NCBI RefSeq assembly: GCF_009857475.1
Contig: NZ_WWCJ01000017.1
Location: 1 to 64,000 of the forward strand
Direction: 5' to 3'
Source of the DNA: Pseudoduganella guangdongensis
Lineage (GTDB): Bacteria; Pseudomonadota; Gammaproteobacteria; Burkholderiales; Burkholderiaceae_D
Length of the DNA stretch: 64,000 bases
A program made the translations under genes and the position numbers. Shown here piece by piece: positions 49,159 to 59,196 of this stretch; within the stretch, counting starts at the first letter, position 1, and the number at the start of each line of letters is the position of its first letter. The notes under the pieces are model-generated. The model was not told the origin of the DNA. It did not search any database and saw only the letters and a program-made list of their open reading frames with translations.

Positions 49159-49779
49159 ATGGGACTGACCTGTCAACAGCTCACTTGCCGCCGCGGCCGC
49201 AGCACCTTGTTTGCGGGCGTTAATTTTAAGCTGCAAGCGGGTGAGGCCATCTGGGTCCAGGGCCGCAATGGCAGCGGCAAGACGACGCTGCTGCGCATGC
49301 TGTGCGGCCTGGCGCGTCCCGACCGCGGCGCCGTGCACTGGCGCGATCAGCCCATCCTCGCCACGCGCGCCCAATTCCATTCCGAACTGCTGCACATCGG
49401 CCATGCGGACGGCTTGAAGCCGGATTTGCTGGCCTGGGAAAACCTGGCCCTGGGCGCCCTGCCCGGCGCCCGCTGCACCCGCGCCGAGGCCGAACAGGCT
49501 TTGGCGGAAATCGGCCTGGCGGCGGCAGCCCAGCGCCCGGTGCGCCTGCTGTCGCAGGGCCAGCGCAAACGCGTGGCGCTGGCGCGCCTGCTGCTGGCGC
49601 CACAACGCCCGTTGTGGATCCTCGACGAACCGATCGCCTCCCTGGACCAGGCAGCCGCCGCGCAAGTGGGCGCCATCCTGCAAGCGCATTGCGCGCGCGG
49701 CGGCATGCTGGTGCTGACCACGCACCAGCAGCCGGATTTTCCCGGCGTGCGGCACCTGCAATTGGGGGCGCCGTGCTGA
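49159..49779 (+). CDS. ccmA: heme exporter ATP-binding protein CcmA
   Basis: 206 residues from the ATG at 49159 after AAAGGGGATTG. Walker A (GRNGSGKTT), the signature LLSQGQRKRVALARLLL and Walker B (LWILDEPIASLD) are intact. It is the cytosolic ATPase of the CcmABCD complex, which releases heme-loaded CcmE for cytochrome c maturation. It is the first gene of ccmABCDEFGHI. Its stop lies inside the ccmB start, so translation is coupled. Confidence 0.96.
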   Translation: MGLTCQQLTCRRGRSTLFAGVNFKLQAGEAIWVQGRNGSGKTTLLRMLCGLARPDRGAVHWRDQPILATRAQFHSELLHIGHADGLKPDLLAWENLALGALPGARCTRAEAEQALAEIGLAAAAQRPVRLLSQGQRKRVALARLLLAPQRPLWILDEPIASLDQAAAAQVGAILQAHCARGGMLVLTTHQQPDFPGVRHLQLGAPC

Positions 49780-50441
49780 GTACTTCCGCCCAGTTGCTGC
49801 GGCGCGACCTGCTGCTGGCCATGCGCCGCCGCAGCGACGCGCTGATGCCGCTGGCCTTCTTCCTGGTCGTGACCTCGCTCTTCCCGCTCGCCATCGGCCC
49901 CGATTCCAAACTGCTGCGCAGCGTGGCGCCGGGCATCGTGTGGGTGGCGGCCCTGCTGGCCTCCCTGCTTGGCTTGCAGCGCCTGTTCGCCGACGACCAT
50001 GCGGACGGCTCGCTGGAGCAGTTGCTGCTCGCGGGCCAGCCGCTGGAACTGCTGGTGCTGGCCAAAGTGCTGGCGCACTGGCTGACGTCCGGCGTGCCGC
50101 TGCTGGTGCTGGCGCCGCTGGTCGCCCTGCAGTATGGCCTGGACGCCACCGCCCTGACGGTATTGTGGCTCGGCCTGCTCCTTGGCACCCCGGTTCTCAG
50201 CCTGCTGGGCAGCATCGGCGCCGCCCTGGCGCTGGGTGCACGCGGCGGCAGCGTGCTCGTTGCTTTGATCCTGATGCCCCTGTATATTCCCTTACTAATT
50301 CTCGGCAGCTCCGCAGTCGTAGCCGCCGGCGATGGTACCGGCAGTGCGCCCCACCTGATGTTGCTGGGCGCCCTGCTCGCCGCATCGCTGGCCGCCACGC
50401 CCTGGGCTACCGCCGCTGCGTTGCGGATTGCGCACGAGTAG
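49773..50441 (+). CDS. ccmB: heme exporter permease CcmB
   Basis: 222 residues from the GTG at 49773, which overlaps the ccmA stop by 7 bp and has GGGGG upstream; an ATG at the start of the longer frame is antisense to nothing useful and lacks support. About six membrane helices are seen. Family motifs include LLRRDLLLAMRRRSD, FFLVVTSLFPLAIG, VAALLASLLGLQRLFADDHADGSLEQLL and the late LLILGSSAV. It works with CcmA and CcmC. The normal length for CcmB is about 220. Confidence 0.93.
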   Translation: MLSTSAQLLRRDLLLAMRRRSDALMPLAFFLVVTSLFPLAIGPDSKLLRSVAPGIVWVAALLASLLGLQRLFADDHADGSLEQLLLAGQPLELLVLAKVLAHWLTSGVPLLVLAPLVALQYGLDATALTVLWLGLLLGTPVLSLLGSIGAALALGARGGSVLVALILMPLYIPLLILGSSAVVAAGDGTGSAPHLMLLGALLAASLAATPWATAAALRIAHE

Positions 50442-50453
50442 GAAGGAGATCCA

Positions 50454-51224
50454 ATGAATCGACCGTATTATTCCACCGCAAACGGCGCCCGGCGCCGCTT
50501 CACGGTATTTGCCTTTGCTTCGCCACGCAACTTCTACCACCTGGCCGGGCGGCTGATCCCCTGGTTTACCGCGCTCGGCGTGCTGAGCGGGCTGGCCGGG
50601 CTGGTACTCGGCATGCTGTTCGCGCCCACCGATTTCCAGCAGGGCGACGCCTACCGCATCATCTTCGTGCACGTGCCGGCGGCCTGGATGTCGATGCTGA
50701 TCTACCTGGCCATGGCCGGCTGGGCGGCCATCGGCCTGTCCTACCACACGGGCGTGTCGTCCATCATGGCCAGCGCGCTGGCGCCGACCGGCGCCCTGTT
50801 CACCTTCCTCGCGCTGTGGACCGGCGCCCTGTGGGGCAAGCCGACCTGGGGCGCGTGGTGGGTGTGGGATGCGCGCCTGACGTCGGAACTGATCCTGCTG
50901 TTCCTCTATCTCGGCTACATGGGGCTGCACGCCTCGATCGCGGACCCGCGCCGCGCCGACCGCGCCGCTGGCGTGCTGGCCATCGTCGGTGCGGTCAACA
51001 TCCCGATCATCTATTTCTCGGTGTACTGGTGGAATACCTTGCACCAGGGTCCGTCCGTCACGCTCGGCAAGGCGCCGAGCATGGCGCCGGACATGTTCAC
51101 GGCCATGCTTTTGATGGTGGCTGCTTTCTGGTGTTACGCAATTGCAGTGGCGCTGCGGCGCGCGCGTTGCATCGTGCTGGAACGGCACGGCAACGCGGCG
51201 TGGCTGCGCAGGAGAACAAAATGA
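50454..51224 (+). CDS. ccmC: heme-handling membrane protein CcmC
   Basis: 256 residues after GGAAGGAG. Six membrane helices, the first conserved histidine loop (FVHVPAAWMSM) and the tryptophan-rich periplasmic motif WGAWWVWDARLTSELILLFLY are present. CcmC presents heme to CcmE. Its stop overlaps the ccmD start. Confidence 0.96.
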   Translation: MNRPYYSTANGARRRFTVFAFASPRNFYHLAGRLIPWFTALGVLSGLAGLVLGMLFAPTDFQQGDAYRIIFVHVPAAWMSMLIYLAMAGWAAIGLSYHTGVSSIMASALAPTGALFTFLALWTGALWGKPTWGAWWVWDARLTSELILLFLYLGYMGLHASIADPRRADRAAGVLAIVGAVNIPIIYFSVYWWNTLHQGPSVTLGKAPSMAPDMFTAMLLMVAAFWCYAIAVALRRARCIVLERHGNAAWLRRRTK

Positions 51225-51364
51225 ACTGGACAAGTGTGCAGGATTTCCTGGCCATGGGCGGCTATGCCGGCTATGTGTGGGGTTCCTTCGGTGTGGTGTT
51301 CGCCACCATGGCGCTGGAAGTGTGGGCGCTGCGCCAGCGCGAGCAACAGGCGGAGACTGAATGA
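51221..51364 (+). CDS. ccmD: heme exporter small subunit CcmD
   Basis: 47 residues, too short for many gene callers. It starts with an ATG overlapping the ccmC stop (ATGA) and ends overlapping ccmE (ATGA). The sequence has [19 protein letters not shown], one membrane helix, then a charged tail ([10 protein letters not shown]), as in CcmD. CcmD stabilises the CcmABCE complex. Confidence 0.9.
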   Translation: MNWTSVQDFLAMGGYAGYVWGSFGVVFATMALEVWALRQREQQAETE

Positions 51365-51810
51365 AACCGCGCCATCAACGACTGGCACTGATCGGCGCCA
51401 GCCTGGCCGCCTGCGGCGTGGCCGTGGCCCTGGTGCTGAACGCATTTAACGATAACCTGGTGTTCTTCTACACGCCGTCGCAAGTGGCGGAAGGCAGCGC
51501 GCCGCGCCAGAGCATCTTCCGCATCGGCGGCCTGGTGGAGGAAGGCAGCGTGAAACGCCTGGCCGACGGCCTGACCGTGAGTTTTGTCATCACCGACAAG
51601 GTCAAGCAGGTGCCGGTGCACTATAAGGGCACCCTGCCCGACCTGTTCAAGGAAGGCAAAGGCGCCGTGGCGCAGGGCCGCCTGGGTGACGGCGCGCTGT
51701 TCCTGGCGCAGGAAGTGCTGGCCAAGCACGATGAAAACTATATGCCGGCGGAAGCTGCGCACGCATTGGAGCAAGGCCGCGCGCCGGCTTCGCTGAAAGG
51801 CGCCCCATGA
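51361..51810 (+). CDS. ccmE: heme chaperone CcmE
   Basis: 149 residues: an N-terminal membrane anchor (about 9-28), then the beta-barrel domain with [14 protein letters not shown] and the heme-binding motif [11 protein letters not shown], where His123 makes the covalent bond to heme and Tyr127 helps. It carries heme from CcmC to CcmF/H in the periplasm. The stop overlaps the ccmF start by ATGA. Confidence 0.96.
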   Translation: MKPRHQRLALIGASLAACGVAVALVLNAFNDNLVFFYTPSQVAEGSAPRQSIFRIGGLVEEGSVKRLADGLTVSFVITDKVKQVPVHYKGTLPDLFKEGKGAVAQGRLGDGALFLAQEVLAKHDENYMPAEAAHALEQGRAPASLKGAP

Positions 51811-53810
51811 TCGGCGAAGCAGGTAATTTCGCGCTGGTGCTGGCCCTGCTGCTGGCGGTGCTGCAAGGCACGCTGCCGTTGGCAGGCGCGCAGCGCGGCG
51901 ACTCGCGCTGGATGGCGCTGGCCAAGCCGGCGGCGGCGGGCCAGTTCGCTTTCTGCACCCTGGCTTTCGGCTGCTTGTTCTACAGCTTTTACGCCAACGA
52001 CTTTTCGCTGCGCTACGTGGTGCAGCATTCCAATTCCCTGCTGCCCTGGCAGTACCGCCTGAGCGCGGCCTGGGGCGGGCACGAGGGTTCGCTGCTGCTG
52101 TGGACCTGGCTGCTGTCGGCCTGGACTTTTGCGGCGGCTTGCCTGTCGCGGCAGCTGCCGCGCGAAGTGCAGGCGCGCCTGCTGGGGGTACTGGGACTGG
52201 TGGCGGTGGGCTTCCTGCTGTTCATGCTGTTCACCTCCAATCCCTTCATGCGCAAGCTGCCGGCGGCGCCGGACGGCAACGACCTGAACCCGCTGCTGCA
52301 GGACGCCGGCATGATCGCGCACCCGCCGCTGCTGTATATGGGCTACGTCGGCTTCTCGGTGACCTTTGCCTTTGCTATCGCGGCGCTGCTGGGCGGACGG
52401 CTGGATGCCTCGTGGGCACGCTGGTCGCGGCCGTGGGCGCTGGCGGCGTGGAGCTTCCTGACGCTGGGCATCGCCATGGGCAGTTTCTGGGCCTACTACG
52501 AGTTGGGCTGGGGCGGCTGGTGGTTCTGGGATGCGGTGGAGAACGCGTCCTTCATGCCCTGGCTGGTGGGCACCGCGCTGCTGCATTCGCTGATCGTGAC
52601 CGAAAAGCGCGGCGTGTTCCGCAGCTGGACGGCGCTGCTGGCGATCCTGGCCTTCTCGCTCTCGCTGCTGGGCACCTTCCTGGTGCGCTCGGGGGTGCTG
52701 ACGTCGGTCCACGCCTTTGCCACCGATCCACGGCGCGGCGCCTTCATCCTGGTCTACCTGGCGATTGTGGTGGGCGGCTCGCTGCTGCTGTACGCCTGGC
52801 GCGCACCGCGCCTGCGCCAGCGCACCGCGTTCACGCCAATGGCGCGCGAGTCGCTGCTGCTGTTGCAGAACGTGGTGATGCTGGCCGCCACCGGCACCGT
52901 GCTGCTTGGCACGCTGTACCCGCTGCTGCTGGACGCGCTGGGCGCGGGCAAGATTTCGGTGGGACCGCCGTATTTCGAAAAAGTCTTCGTGCCGATGATG
53001 CTGCCGGTGCTGCTGCTGGTTGCCGCCGGTCCGTTCGCGGGCTGGCGCCACGGCACGCTGGCGCAGTTGGCGAAACGCCTGCGCTGGCCGGCGGCCATCG
53101 CGCTGGGCGCGGCGGCCGGCGTGGCGCTGCTGCTGCGCAGTTCGCCGATGGTGGCGCTGGGCCTGCTGCTGGCGGCCTGGATCCTGGCCGGCACCGCCTG
53201 GCAGGTGCTGCAGCAGCGCGGCAAGCTGGCGCGCCAGCCGCGCTCCTGGTACGGCATGCTGGCGGCGCACACCGGGCTGGCGGTGTTCGTCATCGGCGTG
53301 ACCATGGTCAAGGGCCATGAGCTGGTGCAGGACGTGGTGCTGGCGCCTGGCCAGCAGGCTACGCTGGGTGACTACAGCTTTACCTTGCAGAAGCTGGAGG
53401 ACGTGCGCGGCCCGAACTACACCGCGCTGCGCGCCAGCGTCGGTGTGACGCGCGCCGGCGGCGGCCAGGCCGTTGCCGTGCTGCTGCCGGAACAACGCCG
53501 CTATAAAGTGGCGCAAGACACCATGACCGAAGCGTCCATCGACCGCAGCCTGCTGCGCGACCTGTACGTGTCGCTGGGCGACGCCACGGGCGACGGGCGC
53601 TACCTGCTGCGCATCCAGGTCAAGCCTTTCGTGGGCTGGATCTGGGGCGGCTGCCTGCTGTTCGCGCTGGGCGGTTTCCTGGCTGCGAGCGACCGCCGCT
53701 ACCGCGCCGCGCGCCAGCACGCGCACGACCGCGAGCCGGGCGCCGGCGACGCACAGCCAGCCGCCGCGCCGGTGCTGGCGACCGGCTCCCTGGTGCGGGA
53801 GGCGCCATGA
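51807..53810 (+). CDS. ccmF: cytochrome c heme lyase subunit CcmF
   Basis: 667 residues with about 15 membrane helices. The motifs [12 protein letters not shown] and the tryptophan-rich [20 protein letters not shown] are intact, along with [15 protein letters not shown]. It reduces and attaches heme to apocytochrome c with CcmH and CcmI. Length is normal. It overlaps the genes on both sides by 4 bp. Confidence 0.96.
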   Translation: MIGEAGNFALVLALLLAVLQGTLPLAGAQRGDSRWMALAKPAAAGQFAFCTLAFGCLFYSFYANDFSLRYVVQHSNSLLPWQYRLSAAWGGHEGSLLLWTWLLSAWTFAAACLSRQLPREVQARLLGVLGLVAVGFLLFMLFTSNPFMRKLPAAPDGNDLNPLLQDAGMIAHPPLLYMGYVGFSVTFAFAIAALLGGRLDASWARWSRPWALAAWSFLTLGIAMGSFWAYYELGWGGWWFWDAVENASFMPWLVGTALLHSLIVTEKRGVFRSWTALLAILAFSLSLLGTFLVRSGVLTSVHAFATDPRRGAFILVYLAIVVGGSLLLYAWRAPRLRQRTAFTPMARESLLLLQNVVMLAATGTVLLGTLYPLLLDALGAGKISVGPPYFEKVFVPMMLPVLLLVAAGPFAGWRHGTLAQLAKRLRWPAAIALGAAAGVALLLRSSPMVALGLLLAAWILAGTAWQVLQQRGKLARQPRSWYGMLAAHTGLAVFVIGVTMVKGHELVQDVVLAPGQQATLGDYSFTLQKLEDVRGPNYTALRASVGVTRAGGGQAVAVLLPEQRRYKVAQDTMTEASIDRSLLRDLYVSLGDATGDGRYLLRIQVKPFVGWIWGGCLLFALGGFLAASDRRYRAARQHAHDREPGAGDAQPAAAPVLATGSLVREAP

Positions 53811-54334
53811 AGCGCTTCATCATCCCCGCCGCCCTGTTCGTTGTGCTGCTCGGCTTTTTGGCGGTCGGCCTGCAACGCAACCCACGCGAGCTGCCGTCGC
53901 CGCTGATCGGCAAGCCGGTGCCGCAATTCTCGGCGCAGCGCCTGGACGACCCGTCCGGCACCATCTCGCCGGCCAACCTGAAAGGCAGCGTGTGGGTGCT
54001 GAACGTGTGGGCTTCGTGGTGCGAGGGTTGCCGCATCGAGCATAAGGACTTGATGGACCTGTCGCGCGCCGTGCATGCGCCGGTGATCGGCCTGAACTAC
54101 AAGGACCAGCGCGACGACGCCCTGCGCTGGCTGCGCGAGCAAGGCAACCCGTACCGCCAGGTCGCCTTCGACCACGACGGCCGCATCGGCATCGATTTCG
54201 GCGTGTACGGCGTGCCGGAGACGTTTGTCATCGACCAGCAAGGCATCATCCGCATGAAGCATATCGGTCCCCTGTCCTCGCCCGACGCGCGCGAGCGGGT
54301 GGCACGCATGGTGAAGGAGCTGGCCAATGGCTGA
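53807..54334 (+). CDS. ccmG: periplasmic thioredoxin-like CcmG (DsbE)
   Basis: 175 residues: N-terminal signal anchor (about 3-20), then the thioredoxin fold with WASWCEGC (Cys72, Cys75), the glutamate-bearing loop GCRIEHKDL and the cis-proline region GVPETFVID. It keeps the apocytochrome heme-binding thiols reduced. The protein ends normally, and the last codons overlap the ccmH start by 8 bp. Confidence 0.95.
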   Translation: MKRFIIPAALFVVLLGFLAVGLQRNPRELPSPLIGKPVPQFSAQRLDDPSGTISPANLKGSVWVLNVWASWCEGCRIEHKDLMDLSRAVHAPVIGLNYKDQRDDALRWLREQGNPYRQVAFDHDGRIGIDFGVYGVPETFVIDQQGIIRMKHIGPLSSPDARERVARMVKELANG

Positions 54335-54638
54335 CAAATCATTGGATGCGCGCACCATGGCGCTGGCCGAAGAACTGCGCTGCCTGGTGTGCCAGAACCA
54401 GAGCCTGGCCGACTCGCACGCCCCGCTGGCGCTCGACCTGCGCGCCCAGATCCAGCAGCAGCTGGCACAGGGCCGCAGCGAGAAACAGGTGGTGGAATTC
54501 ATGGTGCAGCGCTACGGCGACTTCGTCCTGTACGAGCCGCCGCTGAATAGCAGCACCGCCCTGCTGTGGTTTGGGCCCGCCCTGCTGCTGGCCGTCGGCG
54601 TGTTCGCGCTGCGCGGCTTCTGGAGAAAGAAAACATGA
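54327..54638 (+). CDS. ccmH: cytochrome c maturation protein CcmH (short form)
   Basis: 103 residues with the LRCLVCQNQSLADSHA motif (redox Cys19 and Cys22), the following helix bundle, and one C-terminal membrane helix (about 78-95) ending in RKK. The family is usually 130-160 residues with a cleaved signal peptide. Here the chain starts at MADKSLDARTMALAEEL with no signal peptide, and an in-frame TGA lies 15 bp upstream (54312-54314), so none can be added. The overlap with ccmG and the next ATGA overlap with ccmI support the gene as real. Confidence 0.9.
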   Translation: MADKSLDARTMALAEELRCLVCQNQSLADSHAPLALDLRAQIQQQLAQGRSEKQVVEFMVQRYGDFVLYEPPLNSSTALLWFGPALLLAVGVFALRGFWRKKT

Positions 54639-55720
54639 GCACTTTTGTTATCGTGATCGCGCTGATGGCCGCCCTGGCGCTGGCCTGCGTGGTACCGCCG
54701 CTGCTGACGCGCAGGGCCACGCCGGCGCCCGGCGCCACTGGCACGGCCGGCACGGCGCCAACCGGCCTGGTGCGCCAGCAACCGCGCCTGGCGCTGCTGC
54801 TGGCCCTCGGCCTGCCGGCCGCCGCCGCCGCCATCTACCTGCAGGTGGGCCGTCCCGACGTGCTGACCATGCCGCCGGAACTGCTGCAAGCGGCCGCCAC
54901 CCCGACCGACCACGGCCCGTCGGAAGCGGACATTCCCGCCATGGTGGAAGGCCTGGCGCAACGCCTGCGCAATGAGCCGGACAATATCGAAGGCTGGCAT
55001 ATGCTGGCGCGCTCCTACAGCGCCATGAACCGCTACGCCGATGCCGCCAAAGCCTACGCCCACCTGGCCGAGAAGCTGCCGCAGGACGCCGGCGTGCTGG
55101 CCGACTATGCCGATGCCCTGGGCACGGCGCAGGACGGCAAGCTCGATGGCGAGCCGGAACGCCTGATCGAACGCGCGCTGGCGATCGACCCGCAACAGGT
55201 GAAAGCGCTGGCCCTGGCCGGCAGCGCGGCTTTTGCCAAGAACGACTACGCGCGTGCCGAGCAGCGCTGGACGGCGGTGCTGGCCCTGATCCCCGCCGAC
55301 TCCGAATTCGCCACTTCGACCCGCGCCGGCATTGCCGAAGCGCGCGCGCGGCAAGGTTTGCCGGCAGCGGTGGCAGTGTTGTCGGGCACCATCCGCCTGG
55401 CGCCGGGCACGCCCGCGCCGGCGCCAGGCCAGACCCTGTACGTGTACGCGCGCGCCGCCGACGGCCCGCCCATGCCGCTGGCCGCCGTGCGGCGCCAGGC
55501 CGACGCGCTGCCGCTCTCGTTCACGCTCGACGACAGCAATTTGCTGGCCGCCGGCAGCAAACTGGCCGACACACCCAAGCTGGTGGTCGGCGCCCGTATT
55601 TCCGCCAGCGGCAGCGCCACCCCGCAGCCGGGCGACCTGGAAGGCCAGGCCGCCGCCGTGGCTCCCGGCACCAGCAGCATCGTGATTGAGTTGAGTCCCC
55701 GCAACGCCTCGCAGCAATAG
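54635..55720 (+). CDS. ccmI: cytochrome c maturation TPR protein CcmI
   Basis: 361 residues from the ATG at 54635 (ATGA overlap with ccmH). Two membrane helices at the N-terminus (about 3-23 and 50-70) flank a short loop, then TPR-type helices (IEGWHMLARSYSAMNRYADAAKAYAHLAEKLPQ, in pieces, and following) and a C-terminal domain (GTIRLAPG...LYVYARAADGPPMPLAAVRR). It presents apocytochrome c to the CcmF/H complex. Last gene of the ccm operon; 52 bp later napE begins. Confidence 0.93.
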   Translation: MSTFVIVIALMAALALACVVPPLLTRRATPAPGATGTAGTAPTGLVRQQPRLALLLALGLPAAAAAIYLQVGRPDVLTMPPELLQAAATPTDHGPSEADIPAMVEGLAQRLRNEPDNIEGWHMLARSYSAMNRYADAAKAYAHLAEKLPQDAGVLADYADALGTAQDGKLDGEPERLIERALAIDPQQVKALALAGSAAFAKNDYARAEQRWTAVLALIPADSEFATSTRAGIAEARARQGLPAAVAVLSGTIRLAPGTPAPAPGQTLYVYARAADGPPMPLAAVRRQADALPLSFTLDDSNLLAAGSKLADTPKLVVGARISASGSATPQPGDLEGQAAAVAPGTSSIVIELSPRNASQQ

Positions 55721-55734
55721 TTGATCTGCGTCAT
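55721..55734. promoter_or_regulatory. FNR-like site and promoter for nap
   Basis: TTGAT-CTGC-GTCAT matches the FNR palindrome TTGAT-N4-ATCAA at nine of ten half-site bases with one further relaxed position. A TACAAT (55758-55763) fits a -10, placing the site centre near -42, as in a class II FNR promoter. The implied start of transcription is only a few bases before napE, so the -10 call is tentative. Confidence 0.5.
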
Positions 55735-55772
55735 TTTTTGCTTTGTATTTGTAACCATACAATGGGATCAAT

Positions 55773-55934
55773 ATGGAAAACAAAGAAACAGCGCCCACGA
55801 AAGCGCAAGAATTAAAGGTCTTCCTGTTCATGACCGTGGTGCTGGCCCCGATCCTGGCCGTCGCCACCGTGGGCGGGTACGGGTTCATCGTCTGGATGTA
55901 CCAGCTGCTGAGCGGTCGCCCGCCGGGAGCATGA
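55773..55934 (+). CDS. napE: NapE, small membrane protein of periplasmic nitrate reductase
   Basis: 53 residues, below the size of many automatic calls. After [15 protein letters not shown] it has one membrane helix ([21 protein letters not shown]) and then FIVWMYQLL, as in NapE. The exact role of NapE is not settled. The stop overlaps the napD start by ATGA. GGGA lies upstream of the ATG. Confidence 0.88.
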   Translation: MENKETAPTKAQELKVFLFMTVVLAPILAVATVGGYGFIVWMYQLLSGRPPGA

Positions 55935-56206
55935 CGATGGCCGCAGAGATCCACATCGCCGGCGTCATTGTCCACGCCCGGCCCGCCCAAACAGCGGACA
56001 TCCGCGCCCAGCTGGCACTCCTGCCGCACGCCATTGTGCATGCCGTCGAAGACGACGGCCGCATGGTGGTGACGCTGGAAGCGGAAAGCGCCCCGCGCAC
56101 GCTCGACGCCATGGACGCCATTCGCGCCCTGCCCGGCGTCCTGAACGTCGCCCTGGTTTACCAACATGCCGAACCCGCCACCGCAATGGACGAGGAAATG
56201 CCATGA
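55931..56206 (+). CDS. napD: NapD, Tat-signal chaperone for NapA
   Basis: 91 residues from the ATG at 55931 with GGGAGC upstream; an in-frame ATG two codons later is an alternative. The ferredoxin-like fold is seen in [15 protein letters not shown] and [31 protein letters not shown]. NapD binds the NapA twin-arginine signal before export. It overlaps napE and napA by 4 bp each. Confidence 0.93.
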   Translation: MTMAAEIHIAGVIVHARPAQTADIRAQLALLPHAIVHAVEDDGRMVVTLEAESAPRTLDAMDAIRALPGVLNVALVYQHAEPATAMDEEMP

Positions 56207-58698
56207 AAAACACCCGCCGTGAATTTATTACCCAGACTGCCGCGATGACGGCAGCCGCCACCGCCGGCATCAGCCTGCCGGCTGCCGCCTCCAACGTCGT
56301 CACCGACGCCGGCAAAACCCAGCTCACCTGGAGCAAGGCGCCGTGCCGTTTCTGCGGCGTGGGCTGCGGCGTCAACGTCGGCGTCAAGGACGGCCGCGTG
56401 GTGGCCACCCATGGCGACATCAACGCCGAAGTCAATCGCGGCGTCAACTGCGTCAAGGGCTACTTCCTGTCCAAGATCATGTACGGCGCCGACCGCCTGA
56501 CCACGCCGCTGATGCGCATGAAGAACGGCAAATACGCCAAGGACGGCGAATTCCAGCCGGTATCCTGGACCGCCGCCTTCGATGAAATGGCCAAGCAGTT
56601 CAAGAAGGTGCTGAACGAGAAAGGCCCGACCGGCGTCGGCATGTTCGGTTCCGGCCAATGGACCATCTGGGAAGGCTACGCCGCCTCCAAGCTGATGAAG
56701 GCCGGCTTCCGCTCCAACAACCTGGACCCGAACGCGCGCCACTGTATGGCCTCCGCCGTGGCGGGCTTCATGCGCACCTTCGGCATGGACGAGCCGATGG
56801 GCTGCTACGACGATATCGAAGCGGCCGACGCCTTCGTGCTGTGGGGCTCGAACATGGCCGAGATGCACCCGATCCTGTGGACCCGCATCACCGACCGCCG
56901 CCTGTCGCACCCGCATGTGAAAGTGGCCGTGCTCTCGACCTATGAGCACCGCAGCTTCGAGCTGGCCGACCAGCCTATCGTCTTCACGCCGCAGACCGAC
57001 CTGGCGATCTTGAACTACATCGCCAACTACATCATCAAGAACAACCGCGTGAACCGTGACTTCATCAACAAGCACACGCGTTTCGTGGTCGGCAACACCA
57101 ATATCGGCTACGGCCTGCGCCCGGACAATCCGCTGCAGAAAGCCGCCGCCAATGCCGGCGAGGCCGGCGGCAGCAAGCCGAGCACCTTTGAGGAATTCGC
57201 CAAGTTCGTCAGCGCCTACGACGTCGACACCGTGGCAAAACTGAGCGGCGTCTCGAAAGACCGCCTGGAACGCCTGGCGCAGCTGTACGCCGATCCGAAA
57301 ACCAAGGTGATGTCCTTCTTCACCATGGGCTTCAACCAGCATACGCGCGGCACCTGGTGCAGCAACCTGCTGTACAACATCCACCTGTTGACCGGCAAGA
57401 TCTCCGAACCGGGCAACAGCCCGTTCTCGCTGACCGGCCAGCCTTCCGCCTGCGGCACTGCGCGCGAGGTGGGCACTTTCTCGCACCGCCTGCCGGCCGA
57501 TATGCTGGTGGCCAATCCCAAGCACCGCCAGATCGCCGAGAAAATCTGGAAGCTGCCGCCCGGTACCATCCCGGACAAGCCAGGCCTGCACGCCGTGGCG
57601 CAAAGCCGCGCCCTGAAGGACGGCAAACTGGGCGCCTACTGGGTCATGTGCAACAACAATATGCAGGCCGGCCCGAACGTGATGGGCGAAATCCTGCCAG
57701 GCTGGCGCAACCCCAATGCGTTCGTGGTGGTGTCCGACCCCTACCCGACCGCCAGCACCACGGCGGCCGACCTGATCCTGCCGACCGCGATGTGGGTGGA
57801 AAAAGAAGGCGCGTACGGCAACGCCGAACGCCGCACGCAGTTCTGGCACCAACTGGTGAGCGCACCGGGCGAGGCCCGTTCCGACTTGTGGCAGCTGATG
57901 GAATTCTCCAAGCGCTTCAAGATGGAAGAAGTGTGGACCGCGCCGCTGCTGGCGGCCATGCCGGCCTACAAAGGCAAAACCTTGTTCGATGTGCTGTTCC
58001 GTAACGGCCAGGTCGACAAATTCCCGGTCGCGCAGATCGAGGCTGGCTACCAGAACGACGAAGCCAAGGCTTTCGGCTTCTACCCGCAGAAAGGCCTGTT
58101 CGAGGAATACGCGGAATTCGGGCGCGGCCACGGCCACGACCTGGCCCCGTTCGACACCTACCACCAGACGCGCGGCCTGCGCTGGCCTGTGGTGGACGGC
58201 AAAGAGACGCGCTGGCGCTACCGCGAGGGCCTGGACCCGTACGTGAAGAAAGGCGAAAGCGTGCGCTTCTACGGCCATCCGGACGGCAAGGCGGTGATCT
58301 TCGCGCTGCCCTACGAGAAGCCGGCCGAATCGCCGGACAAGGAATACCCGTTCTGGCTGTCCACCGGCCGCGTGCTGGAGCACTGGCACACCGGCACCAT
58401 GACGCGCCGCGTGCCGGAGCTGTACCGCGCCGTGCCGAATGCCGTGTGCTTTATGCACCCGGAGGACGCCAAAGCGATGGGCGCGCGCCGCGGCGACCTG
58501 GTCGAAGTCAAGTCGCGCCGCGGGGCGATCCAGAGCCGGGTCGAGACGCGCGGCCGCAACCGGCCGCCGCGCGGACTGGTCTTCGTGCCGTTCTTCGACG
58601 CCAGCCAGCTGATTAACAAGGTGACGCTGGACGCCACCTGCCCCATCTCTTTGCAGACTGACTACAAGAAGTGCGCAGTCAGCATCCGCAAGGTATAG
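56203..58698 (+). CDS. napA: periplasmic nitrate reductase catalytic subunit NapA
   Basis: 831 residues, normal length. Tat signal ([12 protein letters not shown]), then the [4Fe-4S] cysteines Cys48, Cys51, Cys55 and Cys83 (CRFCGVGC...NCVKG) and the molybdenum ligand Cys181 in [13 protein letters not shown]. The bis-MGD body is intact to the C-terminal [14 protein letters not shown]. It reduces nitrate to nitrite in the periplasm, taking electrons from NapC via NapB. The gene is central to napEDABC. Confidence 0.97.
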   Translation: MKNTRREFITQTAAMTAAATAGISLPAAASNVVTDAGKTQLTWSKAPCRFCGVGCGVNVGVKDGRVVATHGDINAEVNRGVNCVKGYFLSKIMYGADRLTTPLMRMKNGKYAKDGEFQPVSWTAAFDEMAKQFKKVLNEKGPTGVGMFGSGQWTIWEGYAASKLMKAGFRSNNLDPNARHCMASAVAGFMRTFGMDEPMGCYDDIEAADAFVLWGSNMAEMHPILWTRITDRRLSHPHVKVAVLSTYEHRSFELADQPIVFTPQTDLAILNYIANYIIKNNRVNRDFINKHTRFVVGNTNIGYGLRPDNPLQKAAANAGEAGGSKPSTFEEFAKFVSAYDVDTVAKLSGVSKDRLERLAQLYADPKTKVMSFFTMGFNQHTRGTWCSNLLYNIHLLTGKISEPGNSPFSLTGQPSACGTAREVGTFSHRLPADMLVANPKHRQIAEKIWKLPPGTIPDKPGLHAVAQSRALKDGKLGAYWVMCNNNMQAGPNVMGEILPGWRNPNAFVVVSDPYPTASTTAADLILPTAMWVEKEGAYGNAERRTQFWHQLVSAPGEARSDLWQLMEFSKRFKMEEVWTAPLLAAMPAYKGKTLFDVLFRNGQVDKFPVAQIEAGYQNDEAKAFGFYPQKGLFEEYAEFGRGHGHDLAPFDTYHQTRGLRWPVVDGKETRWRYREGLDPYVKKGESVRFYGHPDGKAVIFALPYEKPAESPDKEYPFWLSTGRVLEHWHTGTMTRRVPELYRAVPNAVCFMHPEDAKAMGARRGDLVEVKSRRGAIQSRVETRGRNRPPRGLVFVPFFDASQLINKVTLDATCPISLQTDYKKCAVSIRKV

Positions 58699-58710
58699 GA
58701 GGAACCGACC

Positions 58711-59184
58711 ATGAAAAAGTTTGCCCTGATTCTCGCCCTGCTGCTGCCGCTGTCCGTCTTCGCCCAGGCACAGCCGGCGCCGCGCGCCCTGGACAATATG
58801 CGCGGCGCCACGCCGCTGGCGGAAACCACCAAGCCGCCGGCGCTGGTCAATCCCGACAACAGCGACGTCAAGCGCCAGCGCAACTACGCCATGCAGCCGC
58901 CGATCATTCCGCACAAGATCGAGAACTACCAGATCGACAAGAGCGCGAACCGCTGCATGATGTGCCACGCCCGCACCCGCACCCAGGAAAGCCAGGCGCC
59001 GATGATCAGCGTGACGCACTTCCAGAACCGGGACGGCAACTTCCTGGCCGAGCTGTCGCCGCGCCGCTACTTCTGCCTGCAGTGCCACGTGCCGCAAGCG
59101 AACCTGGAGCCGCTGGTGAACAATCAGTTCAAGGACGTGGACACCATGCTGAACGCACCGGCCGCGCCGGCCAAGAAGAAATAA
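58711..59184 (+). CDS. napB: diheme cytochrome NapB
   Basis: 157 residues after GGAGGAACC. Signal peptide ending about VFAQA, then two c-type heme sites (CMMCH and CLQCH) and additional His residues for axial ligation. It passes electrons to NapA. A lysine-rich C-terminus (PAKKK) is present. It lies 12 bp after napA and 12 bp before napC. Confidence 0.96.
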   Translation: MKKFALILALLLPLSVFAQAQPAPRALDNMRGATPLAETTKPPALVNPDNSDVKRQRNYAMQPPIIPHKIENYQIDKSANRCMMCHARTRTQESQAPMISVTHFQNRDGNFLAELSPRRYFCLQCHVPQANLEPLVNNQFKDVDTMLNAPAAPAKKK

Positions 59185-59196
59185 GCGGGGGTGGCG

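Noticed and set aside
56158-59097. A 979-codon frame antisense to napA and napB
   Set aside because: The sense strand encodes intact, well-known proteins. The antisense frame has no recognisable motif.
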